From NCBI GenBank assembly GCA_963846005.1, contig CAWJUH010000003.1, forward strand, positions 186,001-250,000: DNA of 64,000 bases. The letters are read 5' to 3'. The stretch comes from CAVSUR01 sp963846005. Lineage in GTDB: Bacteria; Actinomycetota; Actinomycetes; Streptosporangiales; Streptosporangiaceae. The notes below the pieces were generated by a model. The model saw only the letters and a program-made list of their open reading frames with translations, did no database searches and was not told the origin of the DNA. A program made the position numbers and the translations under genes. Positions 7,354 through 16,069 of this stretch are shown here, piece by piece. The number at the start of each line of letters is the position of its first letter. Positions within the stretch are counted from its first letter, which is position 1.

Positions 7354-7383
7354 ATGAAGGGCCAAGGCTGGGGCGGCGGCTGA
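7354..7383 (+). CDS. tiny ORF 2b, 9-residue Gly-Trp peptide MKGQGWGGG
   Basis: ATG at 7354 and TGA at 7381-7383 encode MKGQGWGGG. The ribosome binding site GAAGGGAGG ends at 7346, seven bases before the ATG. It begins 48 bases after tiny ORF 2a ends, almost the same spacing as the 47 bases in the first pair. The gap shares the segment ACGGAAGGGAGG or close to it, so the two pairs are duplicates. It runs toward the convergent MFS transporter gene, whose stop is 44 bases away. Confidence 0.6.
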   Translation: MKGQGWGGG

Positions 7384-7426
7384 GCAAGCCGCACCGATCG
7401 ACGGGCGCGGCGCCTTGGGGCCCTCG

Positions 7427-8749
7427 CTACGGCTTCCCGTCTCGGCTCGCGCCCTCGGGGCGCGGGTAGGACGGGATCACCAGGCTGACGAGGGCGCCCA
7501 CGGCGCCAGCCACGGCGATGACCGCCGCCGGGCCGATGGCCTCCGCCGCGGCGCCCGCCGCCATCATCGCCGCGCCTTGCCCGAGGCTCATCGTGGCCTG
7601 GGCAATCCCGAAGACCTGGCTCAGGTAGTCCGGCGGCGCAGCTACCACGAATACGGCGCTCGCCGTGACCTGGTAGCAGCTGAATAGCTGGGAGACCAGC
7701 AGCAGTGCCAGCACCAGCGGCAGCGACGGCCGCAGCGCAAAGGGCACCAGCAGCGCGGAAGCCGCGAAAGCCAGCCACCGCATCCACCGCAGCCGCGACG
7801 GTGCCGGAACGAGGCGGTTGAATAGAGCCGCGCCTATTGCCGCGCCCAGCGCCCCGGAGGCGAGGATGAGACCCACGGCCACCTGCCCGGCTCCCAGTGC
7901 GCTCCCCAGCGGTGCCGCGACGCCCTCGGGCACGTCGTAGAACGCGGCAAGCAGCCCGAACAGCATGGGCACCTGCAGCGCCCGGACGCTGAAGGCGAGC
8001 CGCAGGCCATGCCGGATGGAACCGGAACGGCCGGGGCTGTCGGTCAGGCCATCCGGGACGGCGCTCACGCCAGCTGGCTCTGCCTGGCCGGTTGCGGGCC
8101 CGTCAGGACGTGGCTCCGCTGGCCGCCGCCGGGCCGCCCGCCGTGCAGCCGGGCGGCGGTGCACCCACATCACGGTGATCAGGGCGGAGATGGCGTAGGT
8201 CGCGGCGTCGGTGATCAGCGACGGGCGGGCGCCGAAGAGTGCCACCGCCGATCCGCCCAGCGCGAACCCGGCGACCTGCGCGAGCAGGAAGGTCGTGATG
8301 GTGATGGCGTTGCCGAGCATGAACTGCTGGCTGTCCAGCACGTCGGTGTAGATGGCGGTGCGCGCCGAGGTGAACGGCGGCCCGAAGACGGTGAGCACGA
8401 ACAGCAGCGCGACCAGCGCCGCCACTGGCATCCCGGGCAGCGTCATGACCGCGACCAGGACCAGCCGGACCAGGTCGCAGCCGATCATCACCGAGCGCCG
8501 CGGGAACCGGTCGGCCAGCCCGGCCAGGAAGATGCCGCCGATGAAGCTGGGCACCACGCTGGCCGCGAACGCGACCGCGGCGAGCAGCGAGGACCCGGTC
8601 CGGTCGTAGACCAGCAGGGTGACCGCGACCCGGGCGAGCTGGTCGCCGATGACCGACAGGACCTGCGCGCTCCACAGCGCCCGGAACTCGCCGACGGCGA
8701 ACACATCCCGGTAGGTCACCGGGCGCGCATCGTCGCGCTGCTGAGCCAC
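7427..8749 (-). CDS. major facilitator superfamily transporter
   Basis: About 440 residues with roughly twelve membrane segments and a long charged loop in the middle (about 200-250). The N-terminal FRALWSAQVLSVIGDQLARVA and the loop LADRFPRRSVMI, between segments 2 and 3, are typical of MFS drug or metabolite exporters of the enterobactin-exporter/MDR type. The start is uncertain: GTG at 8749 or 8758, both shortly before the TYRDVFAVGEFRALW segment. The frame is open farther upstream only because it shadows the TauE gene. The substrate is unknown. Its 3' end converges on the second tiny-ORF pair, which makes a role in exporting those peptides conceivable but unsupported. Confidence 0.85.
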   Translation of the reverse strand: MAQQRDDARPVTYRDVFAVGEFRALWSAQVLSVIGDQLARVAVTLLVYDRTGSSLLAAVAFAASVVPSFIGGIFLAGLADRFPRRSVMIGCDLVRLVLVAVMTLPGMPVAALVALLFVLTVFGPPFTSARTAIYTDVLDSQQFMLGNAITITTFLLAQVAGFALGGSAVALFGARPSLITDAATYAISALITVMWVHRRPAARRAARRRPAEPRPDGPATGQAEPAGVSAVPDGLTDSPGRSGSIRHGLRLAFSVRALQVPMLFGLLAAFYDVPEGVAAPLGSALGAGQVAVGLILASGALGAAIGAALFNRLVPAPSRLRWMRWLAFAASALLVPFALRPSLPLVLALLLVSQLFSCYQVTASAVFVVAAPPDYLSQVFGIAQATMSLGQGAAMMAAGAAAEAIGPAAVIAVAGAVGALVSLVIPSYPRPEGASRDGKP

Positions 8750-8814
8750 CGGCCCCACTGTACGCAGGGCGGTCAGCCGGGCACGAGGAGTGTCCGGATC
8801 GGCAGGAGACCGGC

Positions 8815-9579
8815 TCAGAAGAAGATCAGCCGGACCGCCGAGATCAGGCCGATCAGTACCACGGTGATCCGCAGCGCCAGCGGCGGCAGCCTGCGGCCGA
8901 GCCGGGCGCCGAGCACCCCGCCGAGCGTCGAGCCGACCGCGATCAGGAGCACGGCCAGCCAGTTCACGTGCGCGAAGATGACGAACACGATCGCGGCCGT
9001 GGCGTTGACGATCGCCACGAGCACGTTCTTCGCGCCGTTGATGCGCTGCATGCCGTCCGCGGAGAACGTGCCGAGCAGGCCGATCACCAGCACGCCCTGG
9101 GCCGCGCCGAAGTAGCCGCCGTAAGCCGCCGACAGCAGCGTCCCCGCGGTCAGCGCGACGGGCGCGCGGCTGCCCCCCTTCTCCTCCTGGCGCCGCGCCA
9201 CCCAGGCCGACAAGCGGGGCTGGACCAGGACCAGCACGCAGGCGACCAGGATCAGCACCGGGACGATCAGCGCGAACGCCCCGGCCGGCAGCGACAGCAG
9301 CAAGATCGCCCCGGCCAGCCCGCCGGCCGCCGCGACCGGGCCGAGCCGCAGCAGCAGGCTGCGCTGGCCGGCCAGCTCGCGCCGGTACCCGCACACCGCG
9401 CTGAGATTGCCCGGCACCAGGCCGACATTGTTGGAGACATTGGCGACCACCGGCGCGAAGCCGAACGCCAGCAGCGTGGGGAAGGTGATCAGCGAGCCGG
9501 ATCCCACCACGGCGTTGATCGCGCCCGCCCCGACCCCGGCCGCGAAGATCGCGGCGATCTCACCTGGCGGCACGCGCAC
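8815..9579 (-). CDS. TauE/SafE-family membrane permease
   Basis: A 254-residue protein with about eight membrane helices in two homologous halves. It opens with GVGAGAINAVVGSGSLITFP, the glycine-rich motif of the TauE/SafE (DUF81) family. The second half repeats it as GTLLSAAYGGYFGAAQGVL. Members are linked to export or uptake of sulfonates, sulfite or other small organic anions; the substrate here is not evident. It starts with GTG at 9579. It lies 65 bases upstream of the MFS gene on the same strand and could be co-transcribed with it. Confidence 0.9.
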   Translation of the reverse strand: MRVPPGEIAAIFAAGVGAGAINAVVGSGSLITFPTLLAFGFAPVVANVSNNVGLVPGNLSAVCGYRRELAGQRSLLLRLGPVAAAGGLAGAILLLSLPAGAFALIVPVLILVACVLVLVQPRLSAWVARRQEEKGGSRAPVALTAGTLLSAAYGGYFGAAQGVLVIGLLGTFSADGMQRINGAKNVLVAIVNATAAIVFVIFAHVNWLAVLLIAVGSTLGGVLGARLGRRLPPLALRITVVLIGLISAVRLIFF

Positions 9580-9698
9580 CTCGCATGACGCCTGATCCTA
9601 AGACGCGGGCGCGCCGGCCAGCGCACCGCAGCCCGCGGTCACGCCCCGCGGCCGGCCGTCATGGCCGGCCCGTCACGGCCACTGGTCACGGGCGGCGG

Positions 9699-10493
9699 TC
9701 AGGGCAGCGGTACCGCCCGGGCCGTCCACCGGTCGTCGCGCCGCTCCACGATCAGCGGCACTCCGAAACACCGGGACAGGTTCGCCCCGGTGAGCACCTC
9801 GGCCGCCGGCCCGGCGGCCAGCACGGCGCCGCGGCGCAGCAGCATCGCGTGCGTGAAGCCGGGCGGCACCTCCTCCACGTGGTGGGTGACCAGCACCATC
9901 ATCGGGGCCCGCGGGCTGACCGCCAGCACCGCGATGCGGCGCAGCAGGTCCTCGCGGCCGCCCAGGTCGAGCCCGGCGGCCGGCTCGTCGAGCAGCAGCA
10001 GCTCCGGGTCGGCCATCAGCGACCGGGCGATCTGGACCCGCTTGCGCTCGCCCTCGGACAAGGTGGCGAACCGGCGCCGGATCAGGTGCGCGCAGCCGAG
10101 CGCGTCCAGCAGCTCGGCCGCCCGGGTCAGGTCGCCGTACTCGTAGTCCTCCTCCTGCCGGCCGAGGATCCCGTAGGCGGCGGTCAGCACCAGGTCGATG
10201 ACCTTCTCGCCGGCCGGCACCTGGTCGGCCACCGCGGCGCTGGCGAAGCCGATCCTGGCGCGCAGCTCGGCCGGGTCGTCTTCGCCCAGCCGCTCGCCGA
10301 GGATCTCGGCGCTGCCCTCGTCCGGCTCCAGCATGGCCGCGGCCACCTGCAGCAAGGTGGTCTTGCCCGCCCCGTTGGGGCCGATGACCACCCAGCTCTC
10401 GTCCCCGCGCACCGTCCAGTCGACGTCGCGCAGCAGCATCAGGTCCTCGTGGCGTACCCCCACTCCGCTCAGCCGCAGGACTTCATCCGACAT
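9699..10493 (-). CDS. ABC transporter ATP-binding protein
   Basis: A 264-residue nucleotide-binding subunit. The Walker A is GPNGAGKTTLL and the signature is LSEGERKRVQIARSL. The Walker B is LLLLDEPAAGLD, with a switch histidine in LVTHHVEEV. The ATG at 10493 has a GGAAGGA ribosome binding site. No permease gene adjoins it, so its partner is unknown or the protein works outside transport. The gene sits divergently beside serB, 108 bases away. Confidence 0.92.
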   Translation of the reverse strand: MSDEVLRLSGVGVRHEDLMLLRDVDWTVRGDESWVVIGPNGAGKTTLLQVAAAMLEPDEGSAEILGERLGEDDPAELRARIGFASAAVADQVPAGEKVIDLVLTAAYGILGRQEEDYEYGDLTRAAELLDALGCAHLIRRRFATLSEGERKRVQIARSLMADPELLLLDEPAAGLDLGGREDLLRRIAVLAVSPRAPMMVLVTHHVEEVPPGFTHAMLLRRGAVLAAGPAAEVLTGANLSRCFGVPLIVERRDDRWTARAVPLP

Positions 10494-10601
10494 GCGGGTC
10501 CTTCCGCGAGGCCAGTTCGGGCGCAAGCATCTCCTCGAACCTACGGCATCGCCGGCGCGGGCGGTGCCGCCCCGCGCGGGGTCGGTAGCGTGGGCGTCGT
10601 C

Positions 10602-11843
10602 ATGAACGGCAATCAGACCACCGTGCTGGTCACCCTCACCGGCCGGGACCGGCCGGGCGTCACCTACCGGCTGTTCTCCGCCCTCGCCGCGCACCGGCTG
10701 AGCGTGCTGGACATGGAGCAGGTGGTGATCCGCGGCCACCTGGTGCTCGGCGTGCTGCTGGCCGGCGATAGCGCGCCGGACCTGACCGCGCTGCACCGGG
10801 AGATCACCGGCGTCGCCGCCGACCTGGGCATGCAGGCCGAGATCACGCTCGGCTCAGGGGAGAGCGCCCGGCGCCGGGGCCAGCTGCACATCACGGTCCT
10901 CGGCCGGCCGCTGGAGCCAGCCGTCATCGCGGCCATCGCCGGGCGCATCTCGGCCAGCGGCGCGAACATCGACCGGATCGGGCGGCTGGCCGACCGGCCG
11001 GTGACCTGCATCGAGTTCGACGTGTCCGGCGCCGACCCGGCCGCGCTGCGGACAGTGCTGGCCCGCGAGTCGGCGGCGCTCGGCGCGGACGTTGCGGTGC
11101 AGCGCGGCGGCCTGCACCGGCGGGCGATGCGGCTGGTCATGATGGACGTCGACTCGACGCTGCTGCAGCAGGAGGTGATCGACCTGCTGGCGGCCCGGGC
11201 CGGGCGCGCCGCCGAGGTCAGCGCGATCACCGCGGCGGCCATGCGCGGCGACGCCGATTTCGCCACTGCGCTGCGCCAGCGGGTGCGGCTGCTGGCCGGC
11301 CAGGACGCCGCGGTGCTCGGCGAGGTGCTGACCGAGCTGCGGCTGGCCCCCGGCGCACAGACGCTGATCCGCACGCTGCGCCGGCTCGGCTACCGGTGCG
11401 GCGTGGTCAGCGGCGGCTTCACCCAGGTCACCGGCTGGCTGCGGGACGAGCTGGGGCTGGACTACGCGGCGGCCAACACGCTGGAGATCTCCGGCGGCAA
11501 GCTGACCGGCGAGCTCACCGGCCCGGTCATCGACCGCGCGGGCAAGGCCCGGGCGCTGCGGGAGTTCGCCGTCGCGGCGGGCGTCCCGCTGAGCCAGGCC
11601 GTCGCCATCGGCGACGGCGCCAACGACCTGGACATGATCGAGGCGGCCGGGCTCGGCGTGGCCTTCAACGCCAAGCCGGCCGTGCGCGACGCCGCCGACG
11701 CGTCGGTCAGCGTGCCCCACCTGGACGCGGTGCTCTACCTGCTCGGCATCTCCCGCGACGAGGTCGAGGAAGCGGACGCGGGCGATGAGGCCGGCGCCGG
11801 CCGGCGGGTCCCGCTGCCCGCCGGGTCATCCCCGGCGGGCTAG
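10602..11843 (+). CDS. serB: phosphoserine phosphatase with N-terminal ACT domains
   Basis: A 413-residue protein that catalyses the last step of serine synthesis, O-phosphoserine to serine. The first about 170 residues are two ACT-type regulatory repeats (TVLVTLTGRDRPGVTYRLF and HITVLGRPLEPAVIAAIAG). The HAD phosphatase follows, with nucleophile D182 and acid/base D184 in DVDSTLL, then VVSGGFTQV, and GDGANDLDM near the end. This layout matches mycobacterial and streptomycete SerB. The start is at 10602, where the ACT domain begins; no clear ribosome binding site is seen, so the transcript may be leaderless. The 3' end overlaps the convergent SixA-like gene by three bases. Confidence 0.95.
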   Translation: MNGNQTTVLVTLTGRDRPGVTYRLFSALAAHRLSVLDMEQVVIRGHLVLGVLLAGDSAPDLTALHREITGVAADLGMQAEITLGSGESARRRGQLHITVLGRPLEPAVIAAIAGRISASGANIDRIGRLADRPVTCIEFDVSGADPAALRTVLARESAALGADVAVQRGGLHRRAMRLVMMDVDSTLLQQEVIDLLAARAGRAAEVSAITAAAMRGDADFATALRQRVRLLAGQDAAVLGEVLTELRLAPGAQTLIRTLRRLGYRCGVVSGGFTQVTGWLRDELGLDYAAANTLEISGGKLTGELTGPVIDRAGKARALREFAVAAGVPLSQAVAIGDGANDLDMIEAAGLGVAFNAKPAVRDAADASVSVPHLDAVLYLLGISRDEVEEADAGDEAGAGRRVPLPAGSSPAG

Positions 11844-12328
11844 CCGGCCGGCGGCCGCCAGGACGCGATCAGCTTGCCGGTCCCCTCGCCCAGCTCGGCC
11901 CACGGCACCGGCAGCTCGATGACCGCCACCGCGGCGGCCGGGAAGCCGATCTCGGCCCCGGTCAGCGCCGCGGCGAGCTGCGCCGCGGCCGGGTTGTGGC
12001 CCACGCACATCAGCGTGCCCACCTCCGGCCCGGTCTCGGCGATGATGCCCGCCAGCTCGGCGGAGCCCGCGTCGTAGATCCGGTCGTCGATCTGCGCCGG
12101 GAGCTCAGCGGCCAGCTCGGCGCAGACGTACTGCCAGGTCTGCCGGGCCCGCCGGGCCCGCGAGCAGATCACCGCGTCCGGCACGAAGCCGCCACGGCGC
12201 AGCCAGGCCCCGGCCGCAGCCGAATCCTGGCGGCCCTGGGTGCGCAGCGCCCGCTCGGCGTCCGGGCCGCCGGGCAGCTCGCCCGCCGTGCCGTGCCGCA
12301 TCACGATCAGCCGGTGCGCGCCGTTCAT
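11840..12328 (-). CDS. SixA-like histidine phosphatase
   Basis: A 162-residue small branch-1 histidine phosphatase. The catalytic motif is LIVMRHGTAG at the N-terminus and the second histidine is in MCVGHNPA. Size and motifs match SixA, which removes phosphate from phosphohistidine proteins in E. coli; the actinobacterial targets are not established. The start at 12328 (MNGAHR) has AGGA eight bases upstream. An in-frame ATG nine bases earlier at 12337 is also possible. The gene converges on serB, and the two stop codons share bases. Confidence 0.88.
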   Translation of the reverse strand: MNGAHRLIVMRHGTAGELPGGPDAERALRTQGRQDSAAAGAWLRRGGFVPDAVICSRARRARQTWQYVCAELAAELPAQIDDRIYDAGSAELAGIIAETGPEVGTLMCVGHNPAAAQLAAALTGAEIGFPAAAVAVIELPVPWAELGEGTGKLIASWRPPAG

Positions 12329-12445
12329 GACGTCCATCCTGGGCCACGACGGCGCGGGCGGCACGACGGCACGCGGGTACGGTCCGTAACAGCCGTCCGG
12401 CACCGGGCCGGCGCTGGCCTGCCGGCACCGGGCCGGTGCCCGCCG

Positions 12446-14773
12446 TCAGCCGGCCGCCGGCGCCGCCGCCGGCTCGCCCTCACTGCCGCTGGCCGGCCCG
12501 TCACCGTCGGCCCGGATCCCGGATTGCCGCCGCTTGGAGACCACCACCGCCGCCACGATGATGAGGACGGCCGCGATGGCCACGCCCGCGCGCAGGCCGA
12601 GATTGTGGCTGTACTTGACCACGCTGGTGGCGATCAGCAGCGAGACCAGGTTCATGACCTTGATCAGCGGGTTGATGGCCGGGCCCGCGGTGTCCTTGAA
12701 CGGGTCGCCCACGGTGTCGCCGATGACGGTCGCGGCGTGCGCCTCTGAGCCCTTGCCGCCGTGGTGGCCGTCTTCCACCAGCTTCTTGGCGTTGTCCCAG
12801 GCACCGCCGGAGTTGGCCAGGAACACGGCCATCAGGGCCCCGGCGGCGATGGCCCCGGCCAGGAACGCGCCGAGCGGCGCGTACCCGATGGCGAATCCGA
12901 TGGCGATCGGGCTCAGCACGGCCAGCAGGCCGGGCGTGGCCAGCTCGCGCAGCGAATCGGCGGTGCAGATGTCCACCACCCGGCCGTACTCAGGCTTCTC
13001 GGTGAAGTCCATGATCCCGGGGTGGGTCCGGAACTGCTCGCGGACCTCCCACACCACCCGGCCGGCGGCCCGGCCGACCGCCATGATCGCCAGGCCGGAG
13101 AAGTAGAACACCACCGCCGCGCCGACGATCACCCCGACCAGTACGTTCGGATGGTCGACCGACAGGCTGAAGGTGCGCGCGGCGCCGCCCAGCGACGATT
13201 CCACCGTGGTGCGGAACGCGCCGAACAGCGCCGTCGCGGCCAGCACCGCGGTCGCGATGGCGATGCCCTTGGTGATCGCCTTGGTGGTGTTGCCGACCGC
13301 GTCCAGCCGGGTCAGCACCTGGGCCGCCTCACCCTCGACCTCGCCGGACATCTCCGCGATGCCCTGGGCGTTGTCGGAGACCGGGCCGAAGGTGTCCATG
13401 GACACGATGACGCCGACGGTGGTCAGCAGGCCGGTGCCCGCCAGCGCCACCGCGAACAGCGCCAGCGTCGCGTTGCCGGTGCCGAGCAGGAACGCGGCGT
13501 AGACGGCCCCGGCGATGAGCAGCGCCGAGTAGACCGCCGACTCCAGCCCGACCGCGATGCCGGACAGGATCACGGTGGCCGCCCCGGTCAGCGAGCTCTC
13601 CCCGATCTCCTTCACCGGCCGCCGGTTGGTCTCGGTGAAGTAGCCGGTCAGCAGCTGGATGGCGCTGGCCAGGACCAGGCCGACCACCACCGCGCCGATG
13701 GCCAGCAGCCGCGGGCTGCCGCCGTGGCTGAGAATGGCCGCCGACCCGGCCCCGCTCACGCCCTTGAGCTCGCTGAACTTCGCGGGCAGGTAGAGGAACG
13801 CGGCCCCGATCACCAGCACGAGCGAGATGACGGCCGACAAGAAGAAGCCGCGGTTGATCGCGGTCATGCCGCTGCGGTCACCAGCGCGCGGCGCGGTCAC
13901 GAAGATGCCGGCTACCGCGGTGATGACCCCGATCATCGGCACGATCAGCGGGAAGACCAGGCCCTGCGACCCGAAGGCCCTGACCCCGAGGATCAGCGAG
14001 GCGACCAGCATCACCGAGTACGACTCGAACAGGTCCGCGGCCATGCCGGCGCAGTCGCCCACGTTGTCGCCGACGTTGTCGGCGATCGTCGCGGCGTTGC
14101 GCGGGTCGTCCTCGGGAATGCCCTGCTCGACCTTGCCGACCAGGTCGGCGCCCACGTCGGCGGCCTTGGTGAAGATGCCGCCGCCGACCCGCATGAACAT
14201 GGCCAGCAGCGCCGCGCCGAAGCCGAAGCCCTCCAGCACGTCCGAGGCATTGGCCTTATAGATGATGACCACGACTGCGGCGCCGAACAGGCCCAGGCCC
14301 ACGGTGAACATTCCGGCCACCCCGCCGGTGCGGAACGCGATCCGCATGGCCGGGCGCTCGCCGGCCTCCTTGGCCGCCGCCGCGACCCGCACGTTGCCGC
14401 GCACCGCCAGCGACATCCCGACGAAGCCGGTCGTGGCGGAGAACAGGGCCCCGAACAAGAACGCCACGCTGCGGCCCCAGCGCACCCCCTCGTCCACCGC
14501 GGGCAGCAGCAGCAAGATGAAGAAGATCAGCACCACGAACACGCCGATGGTGCGGAACTGCCGCCGCAGGTAGGCCGCCGCGCCCTCCTGCACCGCGAGA
14601 GAGATCTCCTGCATCTTGGCGGTGCCCTGGCTCGCGGCCAGCACCTCCCGCACCAGCACGGCGGCCACGCCGAGCGCCAGCAGGGCGACCACAGCCACCA
14701 CGATCACCCAGGTGAGGTTGCCGCCGGTTACCGTGGCCGCACCGCCCGCGAGGGCGGGGTTGAGCCTAGACAT
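12446..14773 (-). CDS. hppA: membrane-bound proton-pumping pyrophosphatase, K+-independent type
   Basis: A 775-residue protein with about 16 membrane helices. It couples hydrolysis of pyrophosphate to outward or vesicular proton transport. The substrate site includes DVGADLVGKVEQGIPEDDPR and DNVGDNVGDCAGMAADLFE, with a second acidic cluster in GDTVGDPFKDTAGPAINPL. In the motif GNTTKAITKG the fifth position is lysine; K+-dependent family members have alanine there, so this pump should be K+-independent. The ATG at 14773 has an AAGGAGG six bases upstream. An alanine/glycine-rich tail after the last helix is variable. The gene is next to the bldG pair, in the order I recall from Streptomyces. 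Confidence 0.95.
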   Translation of the reverse strand: MSRLNPALAGGAATVTGGNLTWVIVVAVVALLALGVAAVLVREVLAASQGTAKMQEISLAVQEGAAAYLRRQFRTIGVFVVLIFFILLLLPAVDEGVRWGRSVAFLFGALFSATTGFVGMSLAVRGNVRVAAAAKEAGERPAMRIAFRTGGVAGMFTVGLGLFGAAVVVIIYKANASDVLEGFGFGAALLAMFMRVGGGIFTKAADVGADLVGKVEQGIPEDDPRNAATIADNVGDNVGDCAGMAADLFESYSVMLVASLILGVRAFGSQGLVFPLIVPMIGVITAVAGIFVTAPRAGDRSGMTAINRGFFLSAVISLVLVIGAAFLYLPAKFSELKGVSGAGSAAILSHGGSPRLLAIGAVVVGLVLASAIQLLTGYFTETNRRPVKEIGESSLTGAATVILSGIAVGLESAVYSALLIAGAVYAAFLLGTGNATLALFAVALAGTGLLTTVGVIVSMDTFGPVSDNAQGIAEMSGEVEGEAAQVLTRLDAVGNTTKAITKGIAIATAVLAATALFGAFRTTVESSLGGAARTFSLSVDHPNVLVGVIVGAAVVFYFSGLAIMAVGRAAGRVVWEVREQFRTHPGIMDFTEKPEYGRVVDICTADSLRELATPGLLAVLSPIAIGFAIGYAPLGAFLAGAIAAGALMAVFLANSGGAWDNAKKLVEDGHHGGKGSEAHAATVIGDTVGDPFKDTAGPAINPLIKVMNLVSLLIATSVVKYSHNLGLRAGVAIAAVLIIVAAVVVSKRRQSGIRADGDGPASGSEGEPAAAPAAG

Positions 14774-15090
14774 CTGTCCTCCTTGACAGGGATGCGCGTG
14801 CTCCGCGCGATACCGCCAGCTGCCTGCACGCGGCACCAGGCGGCGGCACATCGGCCGGCGGCCAGGGCACGCCACCACTGCGGTGCCGGGATTCTACGCA
14901 CCCCGGTCATCGCCCGATCCAGCGGGTCCTGCTCACATCCTGCCGCGATGACCGCCGGGCCGCACCGTAACCGGGCCAACCGGCCGGCCGCCGTAACCCC
15001 GCGCCGGCAACGGATCGGGGTTACGGCCGCCCCGTCCGCCCGGGCCAGCCGCTCGCCGGCCTGGCCGCGCCGCCGGCCAGCGCCAGCGCG
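14774..15090. other. intergenic region upstream of hppA
   Basis: 317 bases without a credible gene. It should carry the hppA promoter and 5' leader. A strong inverted repeat at 14991-15026 is annotated separately. Nothing else is recognisable. Confidence 0.5.
14991..15026 (-). terminator. stem-loop after the anti-sigma-like ATPase gene
   Basis: Perfect 11-bp arms CCGTAACCCCG (14991-15001) and CGGGGTTACGG (15016-15026) enclose a 14-base loop. The element lies 65 bases past the stop of the ATPase gene on the minus strand. There is no T-run, as is common for actinobacterial terminators. A regulatory hairpin in the hppA leader is an alternative. Confidence 0.5.
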
Positions 15091-15504
15091 CTAGGACGGC
15101 TCCGGGGCAACCGCGGCGCTCGCCGCGGGCCAGCTCATCAGCACGCTGGTGCCCGCCGCCGTCTGCGTGACCTGGACGTCGTCGGCGAGCCCGGCGATGA
15201 CGGCGATGCCGAAGCCGGACGTCGCGGCGGCCGCCCGGCCCGCGCCGCCCGGGCCGGTGCCGGTGTCGGTGACCTCGACCTGGAACCGCCCGCCGGAGTC
15301 GGTGAGCGCGATGCGCACCGGCTCGGCCGGGCTGGCCAGCCGGTTCGCCTCCACCGCGCGCGAGCACGCCTCGCCCACCGCCAGCCGGACCTCGTCGAGC
15401 ATCGACTCGGGGACGCCGCTGCGCCGGGCGACGGCGGTGGCGACCAGGCGGGCGGTGCGCACGTGCGCGGGCAGTGCGGTAAAACTGACCTCGACCGTGG
15501 CCAT
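15091..15504 (-). CDS. RsbW-like anti-sigma factor ATPase (bldG partner)
   Basis: A 137-residue GHKL/HATPase domain resembling serine-kinase anti-sigma factors. The N box is VRLAVGEACSRAVEANRLAS. The G1 box is VEVTDTGTGPGG, followed by SGFGIAVIAGLADDV. Its position 17 bases after bldG matches the gene downstream of bldG in Streptomyces, whose product is thought to be held by unphosphorylated BldG. The N box has Glu-Ala where active kinases keep Glu-x-x-x-Asn; the downstream Asn is shifted, so kinase activity is not certain. The target sigma factor is not visible here. Confidence 0.85.
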   Translation of the reverse strand: MATVEVSFTALPAHVRTARLVATAVARRSGVPESMLDEVRLAVGEACSRAVEANRLASPAEPVRIALTDSGGRFQVEVTDTGTGPGGAGRAAAATSGFGIAVIAGLADDVQVTQTAAGTSVLMSWPAASAAVAPEPS

Positions 15505-15521
15505 CGGCGGACCGCGGCCGG

Positions 15522-15872
15522 CTACTTCTCGGACTTGCGCGCGCTGATCGCCGCGTCCACGGTGTCGTGGATGCCGAACACCTTGGTCAGGCCGGTGATC
15601 CGGAAGATCTTCAGGATCCGCTCCTGGGTGCAGACCAGGTCCAGGGAGCCGTCGTGGGCGCGGACCCGCTTGAGCCCGCCGACCAGCACGCCTAGCCCGG
15701 TCGAGTCGAGGAACTCGACCTTCTCCATATTCACCACGAGCTGATAGAAGCCGTTGTTGACCAGCTCGATCAGCAGCTCGCGCAAGCGCGGCGCCGTGTA
15801 GACGTCGATCTCGCCTTCCACATCGACGACCTCGATGCCGTCCTTGCCGTGGTGATCCAACTTCAGATCCAC
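15522..15872 (-). CDS. bldG: BldG-type anti-sigma factor antagonist (STAS domain)
   Basis: A 116-residue STAS protein from GTG 15872, which has GGAGG five bases upstream. The phosphorylated serine lies in FLDSTGLGVLVGGL. The downstream segments KRVRAHDGSL and CTQERILKIFRITG are nearly the same as I recall for Streptomyces BldG, a switch for morphological differentiation and antibiotic production. It should cycle between a phosphorylated inactive form and a free form that binds an anti-sigma factor. The 3' neighbour (ATPase), hppA and the divergent helicase keep the BldG neighbourhood. The longer open frame upstream is a shadow. Confidence 0.93.
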   Translation of the reverse strand: MDLKLDHHGKDGIEVVDVEGEIDVYTAPRLRELLIELVNNGFYQLVVNMEKVEFLDSTGLGVLVGGLKRVRAHDGSLDLVCTQERILKIFRITGLTKVFGIHDTVDAAISARKSEK

Positions 15873-16069
15873 AAATCCTCCAAGCCGTGCGGCTGTCGTG
15901 AGCTGGCGAGCGCGGGCCCGGGCCGGTGGCCCGCCGGGAGCCAGTCGCACCGTTACCGGGCGCGCCTGCGCGTGCGCGCCCGGTTGGGATTCAACCACGC
16001 TCCGACGTCATGTCTATACCAGATCACAGTTCGAGGCTGCCTGCCCGGTGATGACACACTAGAAACCCG

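Noticed and set aside
7427..8749. MFS transporter as dedicated exporter of the Gly-Trp peptides
   Set aside because: It is only a convergent neighbour of the second pair and nothing comparable adjoins the first pair, so it is mentioned only as a possibility.
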